DNA from: Paenibacillus lacisoli
Lineage (GTDB): Bacteria > Bacillota > Bacilli > Paenibacillales > Paenibacillaceae
DNA: 64,000 bases
NCBI RefSeq assembly: GCF_030580655.1
Contig: NZ_JAUQTB010000009.1
Span: 1-64,000, forward strand
Direction of reading: 5' to 3'
Part shown: positions 33,979-42,999 of the stretch, one piece after another
How positions within the stretch are numbered: position 1 is the first letter of the stretch
Layout: each line of letters opens with the position of its first letter
Translations under genes and position numbers: made by a program
Notes under the pieces: generated by a model
The model's database searches: none
What the model saw: the letters and a program-made list of their open reading frames with translations, nothing else
What the model was told of the DNA's origin: nothing

Positions 33979-35259
33979 TCAATGGGATGAGGGGGCAGAT
34001 TCCGCGTCCTGGAGCGGACGTTCGGCCAGAGGCCGGTTAACCAATCGCGGCATCTGCCATTGGAACCACATATAAGCCAGCAGCATGACCGCCCCCAGAA
34101 GGAGATACGCCATCTCGAGAGAAACCACATAAGGATATAGAATCGCGATCAGTCCCAGCGCTGCGGATTGGGCGAGCATCATGACCGGGTCAATCCAGGC
34201 GCTTACACGGCCCATCTTGTCGGGTTCCACAAGTTCCGGCATCCATCCGCCGATTGCAATATTAAGCGGTGCCAGCACACAGCCTGCAATGCCGATAATC
34301 ACCAGATAGATCCAGGCTTTTTCTGCCACAGCCAGACTCATCGTCAGCAGTGCCGTGAGCAGGATACCGCCAATGATGATGTGATGTTTAGCCACCTTCT
34401 TCACCAACACGGTCCCGAGTACACTGCCGAACAGAAATCCCAGGCCGAGGGAAATGGAGAAATAGGAAGAGAACTGTTCAAAATGTTCTGGTGCCAGTTT
34501 ATATTTCATCGTAAACATAGGTAGAACTGCAAAGCCTCCGTTAATAAAACCGAACAAAAAGAAGCCGATGATCAGTGTGAACAGCAGGTGGTTACTGCGG
34601 ATATATCCATATCCTTTGGCAAAATCACGCAGTACCAGCTTCATATTCAAGTCCTTCCAGCTTGACGGACCGTTGGGCAGGTTGACCTGCGGCTCCACCT
34701 TACAGAGACGGATCATAATCCCAGACACGAGATAGCTCACACCATCTACAATAATTGCTCCTTGAATCCCTACCGTATGGTAGGCCACCGCTCCCAATGC
34801 CATGCCGAACAGCATAAACACACCAAATACCATCTGGTTCAACCCTGCCGCCTGATCATACTGCTCCTTCGATATGATTCCTTGCAGGATCGCCATTTCA
34901 GCAGGAGCAAAGAACTTGGACACCGCACTCCTCAGAAACAACACCAGGAAAGCGGCTGGCAGCCAGCCGTTAAGGATGGTTACAAGAAACAGCACAGAGA
35001 GGATGACACGAATCCAGTCGCTGTATTCGGCAATCCGCTGCCGGTTGAAGCGGTCGGCAACCACTCCAACGATGAAGAAAACAAGCAATGTAGGCAGTGA
35101 GTACATGAGCTCAGCTAAGGTTGCGTAATAAGGTTGTTTGGCGAAATGATCCAGCAGGTAAAAGGCAAACGCCATATTACCTACCGTCGTGCCAAGCTGT
35201 GAGGCGAATGAAGCGATAAACAGTCTGACAAAATTAGCATTCCTGAATAACGTACTCAT
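33979..35259 (-). CDS. MFS transporter, likely drug efflux
   Basis: A 426-residue carrier of the major facilitator superfamily with twelve helices. Its opening, NANFVRLFIASFASQLGTTV, and the loop VGVVADRFNRQRIAEYSDWI, are of the DHA/enterobactin-exporter-like (MFS_3) type. The ATG overlaps the stop of the TetR gene (ATGA), so they are translated as a pair. A TetR-controlled, single-operon MFS pump usually exports toxic small molecules. Substrate unknown. Confidence 0.88.
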   Translation of the reverse strand: MSTLFRNANFVRLFIASFASQLGTTVGNMAFAFYLLDHFAKQPYYATLAELMYSLPTLLVFFIVGVVADRFNRQRIAEYSDWIRVILSVLFLVTILNGWLPAAFLVLFLRSAVSKFFAPAEMAILQGIISKEQYDQAAGLNQMVFGVFMLFGMALGAVAYHTVGIQGAIIVDGVSYLVSGIMIRLCKVEPQVNLPNGPSSWKDLNMKLVLRDFAKGYGYIRSNHLLFTLIIGFFLFGFINGGFAVLPMFTMKYKLAPEHFEQFSSYFSISLGLGFLFGSVLGTVLVKKVAKHHIIIGGILLTALLTMSLAVAEKAWIYLVIIGIAGCVLAPLNIAIGGWMPELVEPDKMGRVSAWIDPVMMLAQSAALGLIAILYPYVVSLEMAYLLLGAVMLLAYMWFQWQMPRLVNRPLAERPLQDAESAPSSH

Positions 35260-35882
35260 CCCTGATCAACCCCCAATAAATGTCGTACCGCATGCAGGGA
35301 AGCCGACATCTGCTCCTCCAGCATGATCTTCTCCGTACCAAGCATGCAGCTGTCGAGAACCAGGCCATCCATCATAGTGATCATCATGGCTGCAATAACC
35401 CAAACAGGAACCAATGGTTTGAATTCGCCCGCATCGACCCCTCTCTGGAACAATCCTGCGAACATTTCCAATGCAGCGTCATACCGGCCGGCCACCAGGC
35501 TGTAACTTTTGCCCTGCCGGTACAGGTTGAGAAAAAACTCATACAGAGCAGGAGTCAGCCCGCGCTTCTGATTATCAATATCCTGTATGCCTTCCTGAAT
35601 AAAGTTCTCGATCCTATCCCAGACACCTGCCTGGCTGTCGGCATTTACTGCAGTCTGCAGCTGCTCCTGATTCTCCGTGTCCAGCAAGCCAAGGATGGCA
35701 ACCATCATTTCCTCCGTGCTGGAGAAGTAGGAATACACCGCACCGCGGCTCATGCCGCTCTCTTCTACAATATCCTTCATGGTGGTGTCCGTATAACCTT
35801 TGCGGGTAAAAACGGCTATTGCCGTGTTGAGAATCTCACGTTTTTTTTGTTCTTTGTACTCTTCATTGACTTTGGGGGACAT
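35256..35882 (-). CDS. TetR family repressor of the MFS pump
   Basis: A 208-residue TetR regulator. The N-terminal HTH reads REILNTAIAVFTRKGYTDTT, then MKDIVEESGMSRGAVYSYFS, which is the family pattern. The C-terminal helices would bind ligand. The start is ATG 35882, with GAGGTG before it (a GTG at 35885 is the alternative). It is the first gene of the operon with the MFS pump and lies just after a large palindrome that covers the promoter, so it most likely represses itself and the pump until the exported compound binds. Confidence 0.9.
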   Translation of the reverse strand: MSPKVNEEYKEQKKREILNTAIAVFTRKGYTDTTMKDIVEESGMSRGAVYSYFSSTEEMMVAILGLLDTENQEQLQTAVNADSQAGVWDRIENFIQEGIQDIDNQKRGLTPALYEFFLNLYRQGKSYSLVAGRYDAALEMFAGLFQRGVDAGEFKPLVPVWVIAAMMITMMDGLVLDSCMLGTEKIMLEEQMSASLHAVRHLLGVDQG

Positions 35883-35903
35883 CACTTCTTCACCTCTTCA
35901 TGT

Positions 35904-35952
35904 AAAATGACACTTGTGTCGTTATTATAAACGACGCAAGTGTCATTTTCAA
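35904..35952 (-). promoter_or_regulatory. TetR operon promoter embedded in palindromic operator
   Basis: On the minus strand TTGAAA (35952-35947), a 17-bp spacer and TATAAT (35929-35924) make a near-consensus promoter. Two 20-bp arms at 35904-35923 and 35930-35949, differing at one position, are inverted about the TATAAT. Each arm carries GACACTTG. A TetR dimer, or two, bound here would hide the promoter. Confidence 0.8.
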
Positions 35953-36000
35953 GGATGATTTAAAAGCGGCTCTGTGTACCTCCCAGCGCCATCACAAAAA

Positions 36001-36029
36001 ACAGACGCCGGTAACGTACCGGCGTCTGT
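36001..36029. terminator. Terminator of the SLH giant-protein operon
   Basis: Arms ACAGACGCCGGTA and its exact complement with a three-base loop, A tract on the left end. On the minus strand it follows the giant SLH gene by 40 bp and ends in T. Confidence 0.85.
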
Positions 36030-36067
36030 TTATGTGTGAAGCTTTTTCACTTTTTCAAGCAAACAAT

Positions 36068-39000
36068 CTATGGATTATGTTGGCTGATATACTGAAGTGT
36101 TCCTGCCGGGAAGGAATTCCACTCACCTGAGAGGCTGTAGGAAGAAGAACCGGACCGGATCCCCGACTTCCGTATAATGGTGCCTCCATTCGGCATAAAT
36201 TGGGTTTTGCCATCAGGATCGCCCAGTACATCAATGGTTAGACCATTTTTCTTCAGAACAAAACCGGTTGTAACGTTGGTGTTGGTTTGCATCAACGGCA
36301 TTTCATCATTATAATACGTCGCATTCGTGATATCGAAAAAGTCATAAAACGTTGAATCGATATAGATCACGGGCATTCCTTTCCAGAACGTATTAATAGG
36401 CTGAGACCACACCTTTGGAGTGTTGGTAGATAAATTGTACTGATGAATTTCAAGTGAATAGCCTGCATTTGTTATCGGCTGGGAAGTATCACCTACGGGA
36501 TTAAAGTACATTTGAAGTGCATTACGAGTCTTATCCAATGATACATACTGTGAGAAATATAATTCTTCCTGCCCTTGAGGGATTGACGTCACCTGGAATA
36601 CAGCAGCGGTTCCATTCGCTCCGATAACCCAATAATATTGAGAAAGATCACCGTTCCAGTTCCAGACCGTCCCGTTGAGAATGCTTGGCCCCGTAAAGGT
36701 AGAATCCGGCGTGCCGGAATACACCTTAAATGAGGTCTCACCAGGGAACAAGGATAACATTTCGTAAGTTATCGGATCTTTGACTCCCTGCTTGGTTCGT
36801 ATTTGAACAAATCCGTTCGCCGCAAGCGGTGCATTGGTTACTTGAAGCTCATAGCTGACTTTCCCACCATTTCCGTCATCTGCTGTAATCATTACTTTGG
36901 TGGTTCCTCCCTGCGTACCCGGAGTCAGAGTCAGTGTAGAACCGTTAACCTCAGCATTCACCATACTGCCCGATGCAACCTTAGAAGTAAACGTCAGCGC
37001 ATCTCCGTCTGCGTCATTGAATAACTGAGACAAGTCATAGCTTCTTGGATTTGTAACGCCGGCAGTCAACACCTGTTCATAAATAGACGCGACAACCTCA
37101 GGCGGCTGATTCGTAGACGGATTAGACGGAACTGCCGGCTCTACATTTACTTGAAAAGCGGTCGAGGCCTCCCCTCCCCGGCCATCTTTAGCTGTAACAT
37201 GAATCGATGCCGTCCCTGCGCTAAAAGCCTGGATTGTCAGCTGCGCACCAACAATCCCTACCGAGGCAACAGATCCATCTGAAGAGGACGCTTCATAAGT
37301 CAGCGTGTCTCCGTCAGGGTCTGTAAAGACGGGCCCGAGATCAAGTGAAAATGCCGGATCACCAACAACCAGTGACTGATCCGCAGGCTGAATTTCTACC
37401 GGTGCTTGATTCTGTGGAGCGGCAGCCGTAATGGTCGCTTGGAAAGTATCCACGATTTCTCCTCCACGGCCGTCTTCTGCTTTGATAGATACCGATGTAC
37501 TGCCGGTCTTGAGCGGAGTAAGTGTAAGCATATCTCCAACCAACGCTGCCGTCGCGATAGCTGGGTCAGTCATTCCAGAAACACGATAAGTCAGAGGATC
37601 TCCATCCGGATCGTTAAAGAATTGATTCAGGGATAGTTGGATATTACCCGAGTTCATCTCTTGGGTCTGATCCGGAACTCCCTGGGAAACCGGAGGTGCA
37701 TTAACAGTCACATCAAAATCGGTAGTTACCTCTCCCCCGCGTCCATCTGCTGCTTTCAGCTGAATATTGGCTGTTCCCCGGGAGACACCATGAACTGTCG
37801 CCTGGTTGCCGATGACGGATACCTCCGCAACCGTTAAATCGGAGGATACCGCCGTGATGGTAACCGGGTCACTATCCGGATCACTAAACACAGAAGACAG
37901 ATCCAAGTTATAATCCGCAGCTCCTAAAGTTAGCATTGGGTTGCCCGGCTTTTGATGCACAGCAGGGTTTTGATTTGGTAGGGCCGTGACTTCCAGCTTA
38001 AACATCTGACTCGTGCTGCCGCCTCGGCCGTCAGACGCCTTAACATGAAAGCGGGTACTGCCTGTACTTGCCGGTGTAAGTACTAACTGGTCATCCACCA
38101 GACTGAATGTCGCAATCGAAGGATCATCAACAGTAACCTCATAGGTCAGTGGATCACCATCTGAATCTGTAAACATCGTTCCTAAAGACAGGGAGATATC
38201 CCCGCTCCCCAGCTGCTTCGACTGATCAGGAATCCCTGATGAAACAGGAGACTCATTCACACGGACCTTGAAGTTCGTTCCCGCTTTTTTCCCGGCCTGA
38301 TCATCGGCCGCAATCGTAATGGTTGCTGTCCCTCTGCCAATTGCTTTGATGATGAGCTTTGTACCCTCTACCCTGACTGAACAAATGCCTGAACTTGATG
38401 ATACTGCTGTATATTTGAGTACCGATTGTTCCGCATCCGTAAAATGTCCAAGCAAATCAACTTCGAGATCAGAATCCCCTACCGTTATAGCCTGATCATT
38501 ATACTTGGACGTTAATACCGGAGCCGTATTCGCTGCCACTACAGGGGCAGATGATCCGCCCGTAGAACCGGCAGTTACCCCCGAGACGCTCATGCCGCCT
38601 GTCACCGTTGAAGAGGATACGCCAGGTGCAAACGAAGTATTGGTGATCTGGCTGGCGGAACTCACATTAATATTAGCCGCCGGGTTGTTGACCTGTAAGT
38701 TAGTAACAGTTCCCGTGACCCCAAGACTAACAGGTGAAGAACTGTTCACCACCATGGTATTAATAGAAGCTTGTCCTGTTAGAGACAGAGGCTGGTTAGC
38801 ATTCACTGTCAACTGCTGAACTGTACCTTTTAACTCGACTTGTTGAGCACCGGTAAGAAGATTTAGCTTTGGCAGCGCCGAGGTCGAATCATTCTCAATC
38901 GTGGCATTGGAAGTCAGCGTCATCTGACCTATCGTTGAACTTTCTTTGGTAACCACATGAACATCAGGTTTGGATACGTCAACATCATCCAGCTTGGATG

Positions 39001-40096
39001 ATATGAACATCACAGTGTTTTGGTCACCGCCCTGAATATTTGACTTTCCACGCACTGTCAACTTCGACGCGTAAAAGTCATTTTCAAGGCTTGGTGTAAT
39101 TGTAAAACGGTCCGTGACTATCAGGTTATTAACAGATATATAATCCCCATCAATAATCAGATCTCCGTTAATGGTTGAACCATGACCGTCTAATACCAGA
39201 TTTCCGCTAAATTCCGGAGCTTCCGCAGTCGGGGCATGTCCGCTTGCATGAATAACGAGTTTGGTGATCGATTCGATGGTTCGCTTGGAGGCTGTAAATT
39301 GAATGTCAGCCCCATTCAGAATCTGCTGATTCGCTGCCTGCAGGACTCCTTGAACCGCATCCGATAGTTCATACTCAACCCCGTTAATCCAGGCCTTCCC
39401 TTTCTCTATTTTTTGAAGCTGGGCTGAATGATCCTTAGGGAAAAAGGTAGACATCATATACTGGGCAATATCTTGGCGCTGAACAAACGCTTTAGGATTG
39501 AAACGGGCCTGATCTACTACCATAGAACCCGATTGTACAGCCGTATTCACATAAGGCCGTGCCCATGGGCTCACTTGATTCCAATCCGTAAGTTTGGAAG
39601 ACTCGGTGGCATCGGCTGTAACCGGAAGCCCGGCGGCCCGCATTAGCAGAACCGCTGCCTCTTCTCTGGTAACGGCTGCTTTGGGTCTAAATTTCGAGCT
39701 GCCATCTCCATTCATAAGTCCTGCACGATGGACGGCCTCGATATACGGGCTTGACCAGCTGCGCTGATCTACATCAGAGAAATTGCTTCGGCCTGTTTTC
39801 GAAACCGGGAGTCGAAGTGCCTGAGTTAGCAAAACAGCCATTTCCTGACGCGTCAAAAGATCAGTTGGTCGATAGGATCCGGACGGGTCTCCGCTCAGAA
39901 GTCCGGCCTCGAGGGCTTGTAAGATGCTAGACTTCTGCTCTGGAGCCATTTTACTAATATCTTTAAAAGGTAGAGCGGCCAGCGATGTTCCTGTCGCTGT
40001 GCTGCTGTCAGCCAAAGCCAGCGTCTGTAACGTCGTGGGTGCAGCAAGAGAAGCCACCGCTAATGCAATCAACCACTTATTTGGTTTAGACCTCAT
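36068..40096 (-). CDS. Giant SLH protein with six cadherin/Ig-like repeats
   Basis: A surface protein of 1342 residues. The start is ATG 40096 (MRSKPNKW) after GAGGGAAA. A signal peptide ends near LALADS. Residues 45-215 are three SLH domains at the N-terminus. Then come about 280 residues of repeating beta turns of right-handed-helix look (NLVLDGHGSTINGDLIIDGD). Next are six repeats of about 95 residues, most with a calcium-type DxDGDxLTY turn and a DGRGG turn, of cadherin-like or He_PIG type. The last 240 residues end with IDVLGDPDG, IIRKSGI and a WNSFP turn, reminiscent of lamin-tail-like domains. It is second in an operon with the similar gene 26 bp upstream. It should be a wall-bound structural or adhesive protein. 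Confidence 0.88.
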   Translation of the reverse strand: MRSKPNKWLIALAVASLAAPTTLQTLALADSSTATGTSLAALPFKDISKMAPEQKSSILQALEAGLLSGDPSGSYRPTDLLTRQEMAVLLTQALRLPVSKTGRSNFSDVDQRSWSSPYIEAVHRAGLMNGDGSSKFRPKAAVTREEAAVLLMRAAGLPVTADATESSKLTDWNQVSPWARPYVNTAVQSGSMVVDQARFNPKAFVQRQDIAQYMMSTFFPKDHSAQLQKIEKGKAWINGVEYELSDAVQGVLQAANQQILNGADIQFTASKRTIESITKLVIHASGHAPTAEAPEFSGNLVLDGHGSTINGDLIIDGDYISVNNLIVTDRFTITPSLENDFYASKLTVRGKSNIQGGDQNTVMFISSKLDDVDVSKPDVHVVTKESSTIGQMTLTSNATIENDSTSALPKLNLLTGAQQVELKGTVQQLTVNANQPLSLTGQASINTMVVNSSSPVSLGVTGTVTNLQVNNPAANINVSSASQITNTSFAPGVSSSTVTGGMSVSGVTAGSTGGSSAPVVAANTAPVLTSKYNDQAITVGDSDLEVDLLGHFTDAEQSVLKYTAVSSSSGICSVRVEGTKLIIKAIGRGTATITIAADDQAGKKAGTNFKVRVNESPVSSGIPDQSKQLGSGDISLSLGTMFTDSDGDPLTYEVTVDDPSIATFSLVDDQLVLTPASTGSTRFHVKASDGRGGSTSQMFKLEVTALPNQNPAVHQKPGNPMLTLGAADYNLDLSSVFSDPDSDPVTITAVSSDLTVAEVSVIGNQATVHGVSRGTANIQLKAADGRGGEVTTDFDVTVNAPPVSQGVPDQTQEMNSGNIQLSLNQFFNDPDGDPLTYRVSGMTDPAIATAALVGDMLTLTPLKTGSTSVSIKAEDGRGGEIVDTFQATITAAAPQNQAPVEIQPADQSLVVGDPAFSLDLGPVFTDPDGDTLTYEASSSDGSVASVGIVGAQLTIQAFSAGTASIHVTAKDGRGGEASTAFQVNVEPAVPSNPSTNQPPEVVASIYEQVLTAGVTNPRSYDLSQLFNDADGDALTFTSKVASGSMVNAEVNGSTLTLTPGTQGGTTKVMITADDGNGGKVSYELQVTNAPLAANGFVQIRTKQGVKDPITYEMLSLFPGETSFKVYSGTPDSTFTGPSILNGTVWNWNGDLSQYYWVIGANGTAAVFQVTSIPQGQEELYFSQYVSLDKTRNALQMYFNPVGDTSQPITNAGYSLEIHQYNLSTNTPKVWSQPINTFWKGMPVIYIDSTFYDFFDITNATYYNDEMPLMQTNTNVTTGFVLKKNGLTIDVLGDPDGKTQFMPNGGTIIRKSGIRSGSSSYSLSGEWNSFPAGTLQYISQHNP

Positions 40097-40122
40097 AAAT
40101 TTCCCTCTATTCTGTTTATTCG

Positions 40123-42711
40123 TCACGGTGCTTCATTGAAGGAATTAAGTCCATCCGTATAATCCGCTCCTTCATCCACCCATTCACTTTCTTCATAGTT
40201 GGTTCTGCCATGAATGACACTCGAGTTTCGGGCTAACGTTGTATGCGGCTTGAACACGGCGGTATCGACTAGTTGGCCATCATAGTAGAGTGAAAGTGTA
40301 ACGGGATTCGGATTCTCTTCATTATAGAAACCCATATCTGTGTTGTAGGTAGGGACTACTTCACCAAAGTACATGGTTTCTCCAATCGTATAAGTAGAGC
40401 CTCCGGAAATATAGTCGCCAGCGTCTGGACTAATTTGAATGGGATCTCCACCATCACTGCGTTCGATTCTGATTTTTGATGCATCCAGCACCTCAGAACC
40501 TGCATGATAAAGCTCAATAATCTGCATCGTATTGTCACTTGATCCCCATGCCAGTTCCGATATAAACAGTCCTCTCTTTTCCCCTACGGTGACCTGGAAT
40601 GTCGTTGGAACAGAACCGCCATGACCATCATTTGCTGTGACTGTAATGGTAACCGTTCCGGCTGTAAGTGGAGAGATGCTGAGCTGATTGCCTGTTACAG
40701 CCGTCGCGGCAACGCCAGGGTCCGAAGAAGCAGCGGAATATGTCAGTGTGTCCTGATCCTCATCTGCAAAGATCGAATTAAGGTCTATTGTCTTGTCCAC
40801 AGCACCCGCTTCTACAGAAACATCTTTAATGGTGTCTATTACTACAGGGGCATGGTTAACAGCCGGTGGAGAAGTTACAGTAAACGTAAAATGAGCGCTC
40901 TGCGTACCGCCTTTTCCGTCATCCGCCGTCACCGTAATGGTCGCGGTGCCTGCATTCACGGGTGTCAGCGTGAGTTCGCTGCCATTTACCGATACTGCCG
41001 CTACGCCTGCTGCCGACGAGACCGCTGTATACGTCAGAGCATCTCCGTCTTCATCCTTGAATACATTCGAGAGATTTATATTTTGGGCTCCGTCCGTTAC
41101 TTCTGCATTCACAGCAGGCAGCTCGTTCTTCACCGTCGGCACATGATTCTCAGCAGGCAATACAGGCTGAACTGTAACCGAGAAGGTGATCTCCTTGGAA
41201 TGCCCATGTCCATCATCTGCTTTTACCGTAATGACAGCACTCCCCCTGTTTACCGGGATTACGCTCAGCTCCTTACCGTTGGTATTTCCGGTAATGACTT
41301 GAACAATATGGGTATCAGATGAGGATGCCGTAAAGGTCAAACGATCTCCATCCCGATCAGTGAAGACATTTGCCAGATTGATCTTTTGGGTATAATCTGT
41401 CGCATTTAGTGTTATATCACTAATCTCTGTAATGACACTCGGCTCATAATTAGGTACGGGAATGGATGGAGCGGTTCCTCCGGAGACAGACGGTGTCCCG
41501 CTGTTAACCGTGGTACCTTCCGATGGCTCCTGGACCTTTCCATCAGCGTCCTGTACTTGTCCGATCTGTTTTTGAATTTCATTGTAATTTTGAATAACTT
41601 GAGAAACGGTTACATGATTCGGGACCTGTACCTTTTCAACTTTAAATTCAGGGTTCAATGTTATTTTTGCGTTGTCTGCAAGTTCGAGCTTTTGGATTAC
41701 ACCATTCCCTTTAATAAAAAGCGGGCTGTCGGTGCTCACTGTAAGATGCTTTATACTGCCATTCACCTGAATGCTCGAAACTCCCTTTTTGAGGTCAAGT
41801 GTGCCATTGACATCCCCTTTGACCTGAACTCCATCGCCCGAAACTCGAAGCACGCTGTTATCTGGCAGGCCAGCCGTATGAATAACAACATTCTTTTGAA
41901 CGATTTCCAGCTCCTTCAACCCATCTACGTTACGGTTACGTGAGTTGAATTTAAGCACGGCCCCCTTCAAAGCTTCCTGATTGGTGTTTCCAATCAACGC
42001 CTTCAAAGCACCCTCTACCAGATAAGGAACATGATTAATTGTGACGATATCTCCATCAACATCATCAATGACAGCTGATTGCTCCTGGGTCTTAAAAATA
42101 TCTATCAGGAAAGGAGCAATATCTTCCCTTCTCACTTCACCTCTCGGATTAAGCCTGCTGTCAGGTGTATCAATTAAACCCAGGCGAAGTGCAGTATTCA
42201 CCGATCCGGCCGCCCATTGACTGATTGAAGATTGATCCTGAGGCACGATGGTTGAGCTGCCTTTTGCATCCGTACCTCCGACTGCGCGAACAAACACGGC
42301 TGCCAGTTCTTCACGTGTGACAGGATCATTCGGACGGAAGTTCCCCAGCCCGTCTCCGGATAGAAGGCCGGCCTTTTGCGCAGCTTCAATATATGGCGCT
42401 GCAAACTGTATACTATGCACATCTTTAAAAGAGGAGGAGGAGCTCATAACGGGTTCGAGCTTCAAAGCTCTGGTCAAAAGTACGGCGAGTTCCTGGCGAG
42501 TTAATGTTGCAGAAGGACGAAAGGTTCCTTGTGGATCTCCTGACAGCAGCCCTTGGCGGACCGCTTCTTGGATCGCCGCCATCTTGTCGCCGCTAACCTT
42601 TGATGTATCTGAAAACATGGAATTGGCAGGTGCAGCAGCGTAAGCAGCTGTCCCGAACATCGTCTGAAGAGCTACTAGCGCCGCAGCCCACTTAAGTGAA
42701 AGAACTTTCAA
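40123..42711 (-). CDS. SLH protein with three cadherin/Ig-like repeats and lamin-tail-like end
   Basis: An 862-residue surface protein. The start is probably TTG 42711 (MKVLSLKWAAALVALQTMFG) behind GGGGGTAAAG; an ATG at 42753 is less likely. The signal peptide ends at AAYAA. Three SLH domains fill residues 35-205. A beta-turn stretch (RVSGDGVQVKGDVNGTLDLK) follows to 400. Three repeats of about 95 residues carry DxDGDxLTY and DDGHG/DDGKG turns. The C-terminal 125 residues start LFISELAWGSSDNTMQIIEL and hold TTLARNSSVIHG, then SEWVDEGADYTDGLNSF: a lamin-tail-type plan. It is the first gene of an operon with the giant gene downstream. Two exact Spo0A heptamers lie upstream. Confidence 0.88.
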   Translation of the reverse strand: MKVLSLKWAAALVALQTMFGTAAYAAAPANSMFSDTSKVSGDKMAAIQEAVRQGLLSGDPQGTFRPSATLTRQELAVLLTRALKLEPVMSSSSSFKDVHSIQFAAPYIEAAQKAGLLSGDGLGNFRPNDPVTREELAAVFVRAVGGTDAKGSSTIVPQDQSSISQWAAGSVNTALRLGLIDTPDSRLNPRGEVRREDIAPFLIDIFKTQEQSAVIDDVDGDIVTINHVPYLVEGALKALIGNTNQEALKGAVLKFNSRNRNVDGLKELEIVQKNVVIHTAGLPDNSVLRVSGDGVQVKGDVNGTLDLKKGVSSIQVNGSIKHLTVSTDSPLFIKGNGVIQKLELADNAKITLNPEFKVEKVQVPNHVTVSQVIQNYNEIQKQIGQVQDADGKVQEPSEGTTVNSGTPSVSGGTAPSIPVPNYEPSVITEISDITLNATDYTQKINLANVFTDRDGDRLTFTASSSDTHIVQVITGNTNGKELSVIPVNRGSAVITVKADDGHGHSKEITFSVTVQPVLPAENHVPTVKNELPAVNAEVTDGAQNINLSNVFKDEDGDALTYTAVSSAAGVAAVSVNGSELTLTPVNAGTATITVTADDGKGGTQSAHFTFTVTSPPAVNHAPVVIDTIKDVSVEAGAVDKTIDLNSIFADEDQDTLTYSAASSDPGVAATAVTGNQLSISPLTAGTVTITVTANDGHGGSVPTTFQVTVGEKRGLFISELAWGSSDNTMQIIELYHAGSEVLDASKIRIERSDGGDPIQISPDAGDYISGGSTYTIGETMYFGEVVPTYNTDMGFYNEENPNPVTLSLYYDGQLVDTAVFKPHTTLARNSSVIHGRTNYEESEWVDEGADYTDGLNSFNEAP

Positions 42712-42757
42712 TTGCTTTACCCCCTGGTTTAATATCAAGTGAACCGACTTCATTAGA

Positions 42758-42860
42758 TTCGACAATATTCTACAAAAAAAGATCTTATCCGTGTATATCG
42801 GCAAGAAAGGCAGCTCATTTCACTTCCTTTTTTCACCAACACGTAAGATATAATGTCGAA
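42758..42860. promoter_or_regulatory. Two candidate Spo0A boxes before the SLH operon
   Basis: TTCGACA at 42758-42764 and TGTCGAA at 42854-42860 are both exact Spo0A boxes (TGTCGAA), in opposite orientation, 47 and 143 bp before the gene start. Two exact heptamers in 290 bp of AT-rich spacer is more than chance alone would readily give. Confidence 0.5.
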
Positions 42861-42888
42861 TCATAACGAATAAAATCTTTTTTTGTAG
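42770..42888. repeat. 19-bp inverted repeat in SLH operon upstream region
   Basis: CTACAAAAAAAGATCTTAT at 42770-42788 is repeated inverted at 42870-42888 with one mismatch, 81 bp apart. It encloses one Spo0A box. It may be a loop-forming regulatory site, or an mRNA structure in the leader. Confidence 0.5.
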
Positions 42889-42955
42889 TATAAATGATGC
42901 CTCTGAACAAATTCTGAACAACACCATGGGGTGCTGTGAAATGCTTAAATCGTGA

Positions 42956-42995
42956 AATAGAAAAAGGCTTTGTATACACTTCGTATACAAAGCCT
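42956..42995 (-). terminator. Terminator of the xyloside operon
   Basis: Minus strand: AGGCTTTGTATAC, five-base loop, GTATACAAAGCCT, then a run of T. It starts just after the MFS stop at 43000 and separates it from the SLH operon. Confidence 0.88.
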
Positions 42996-42999
42996 GAAT

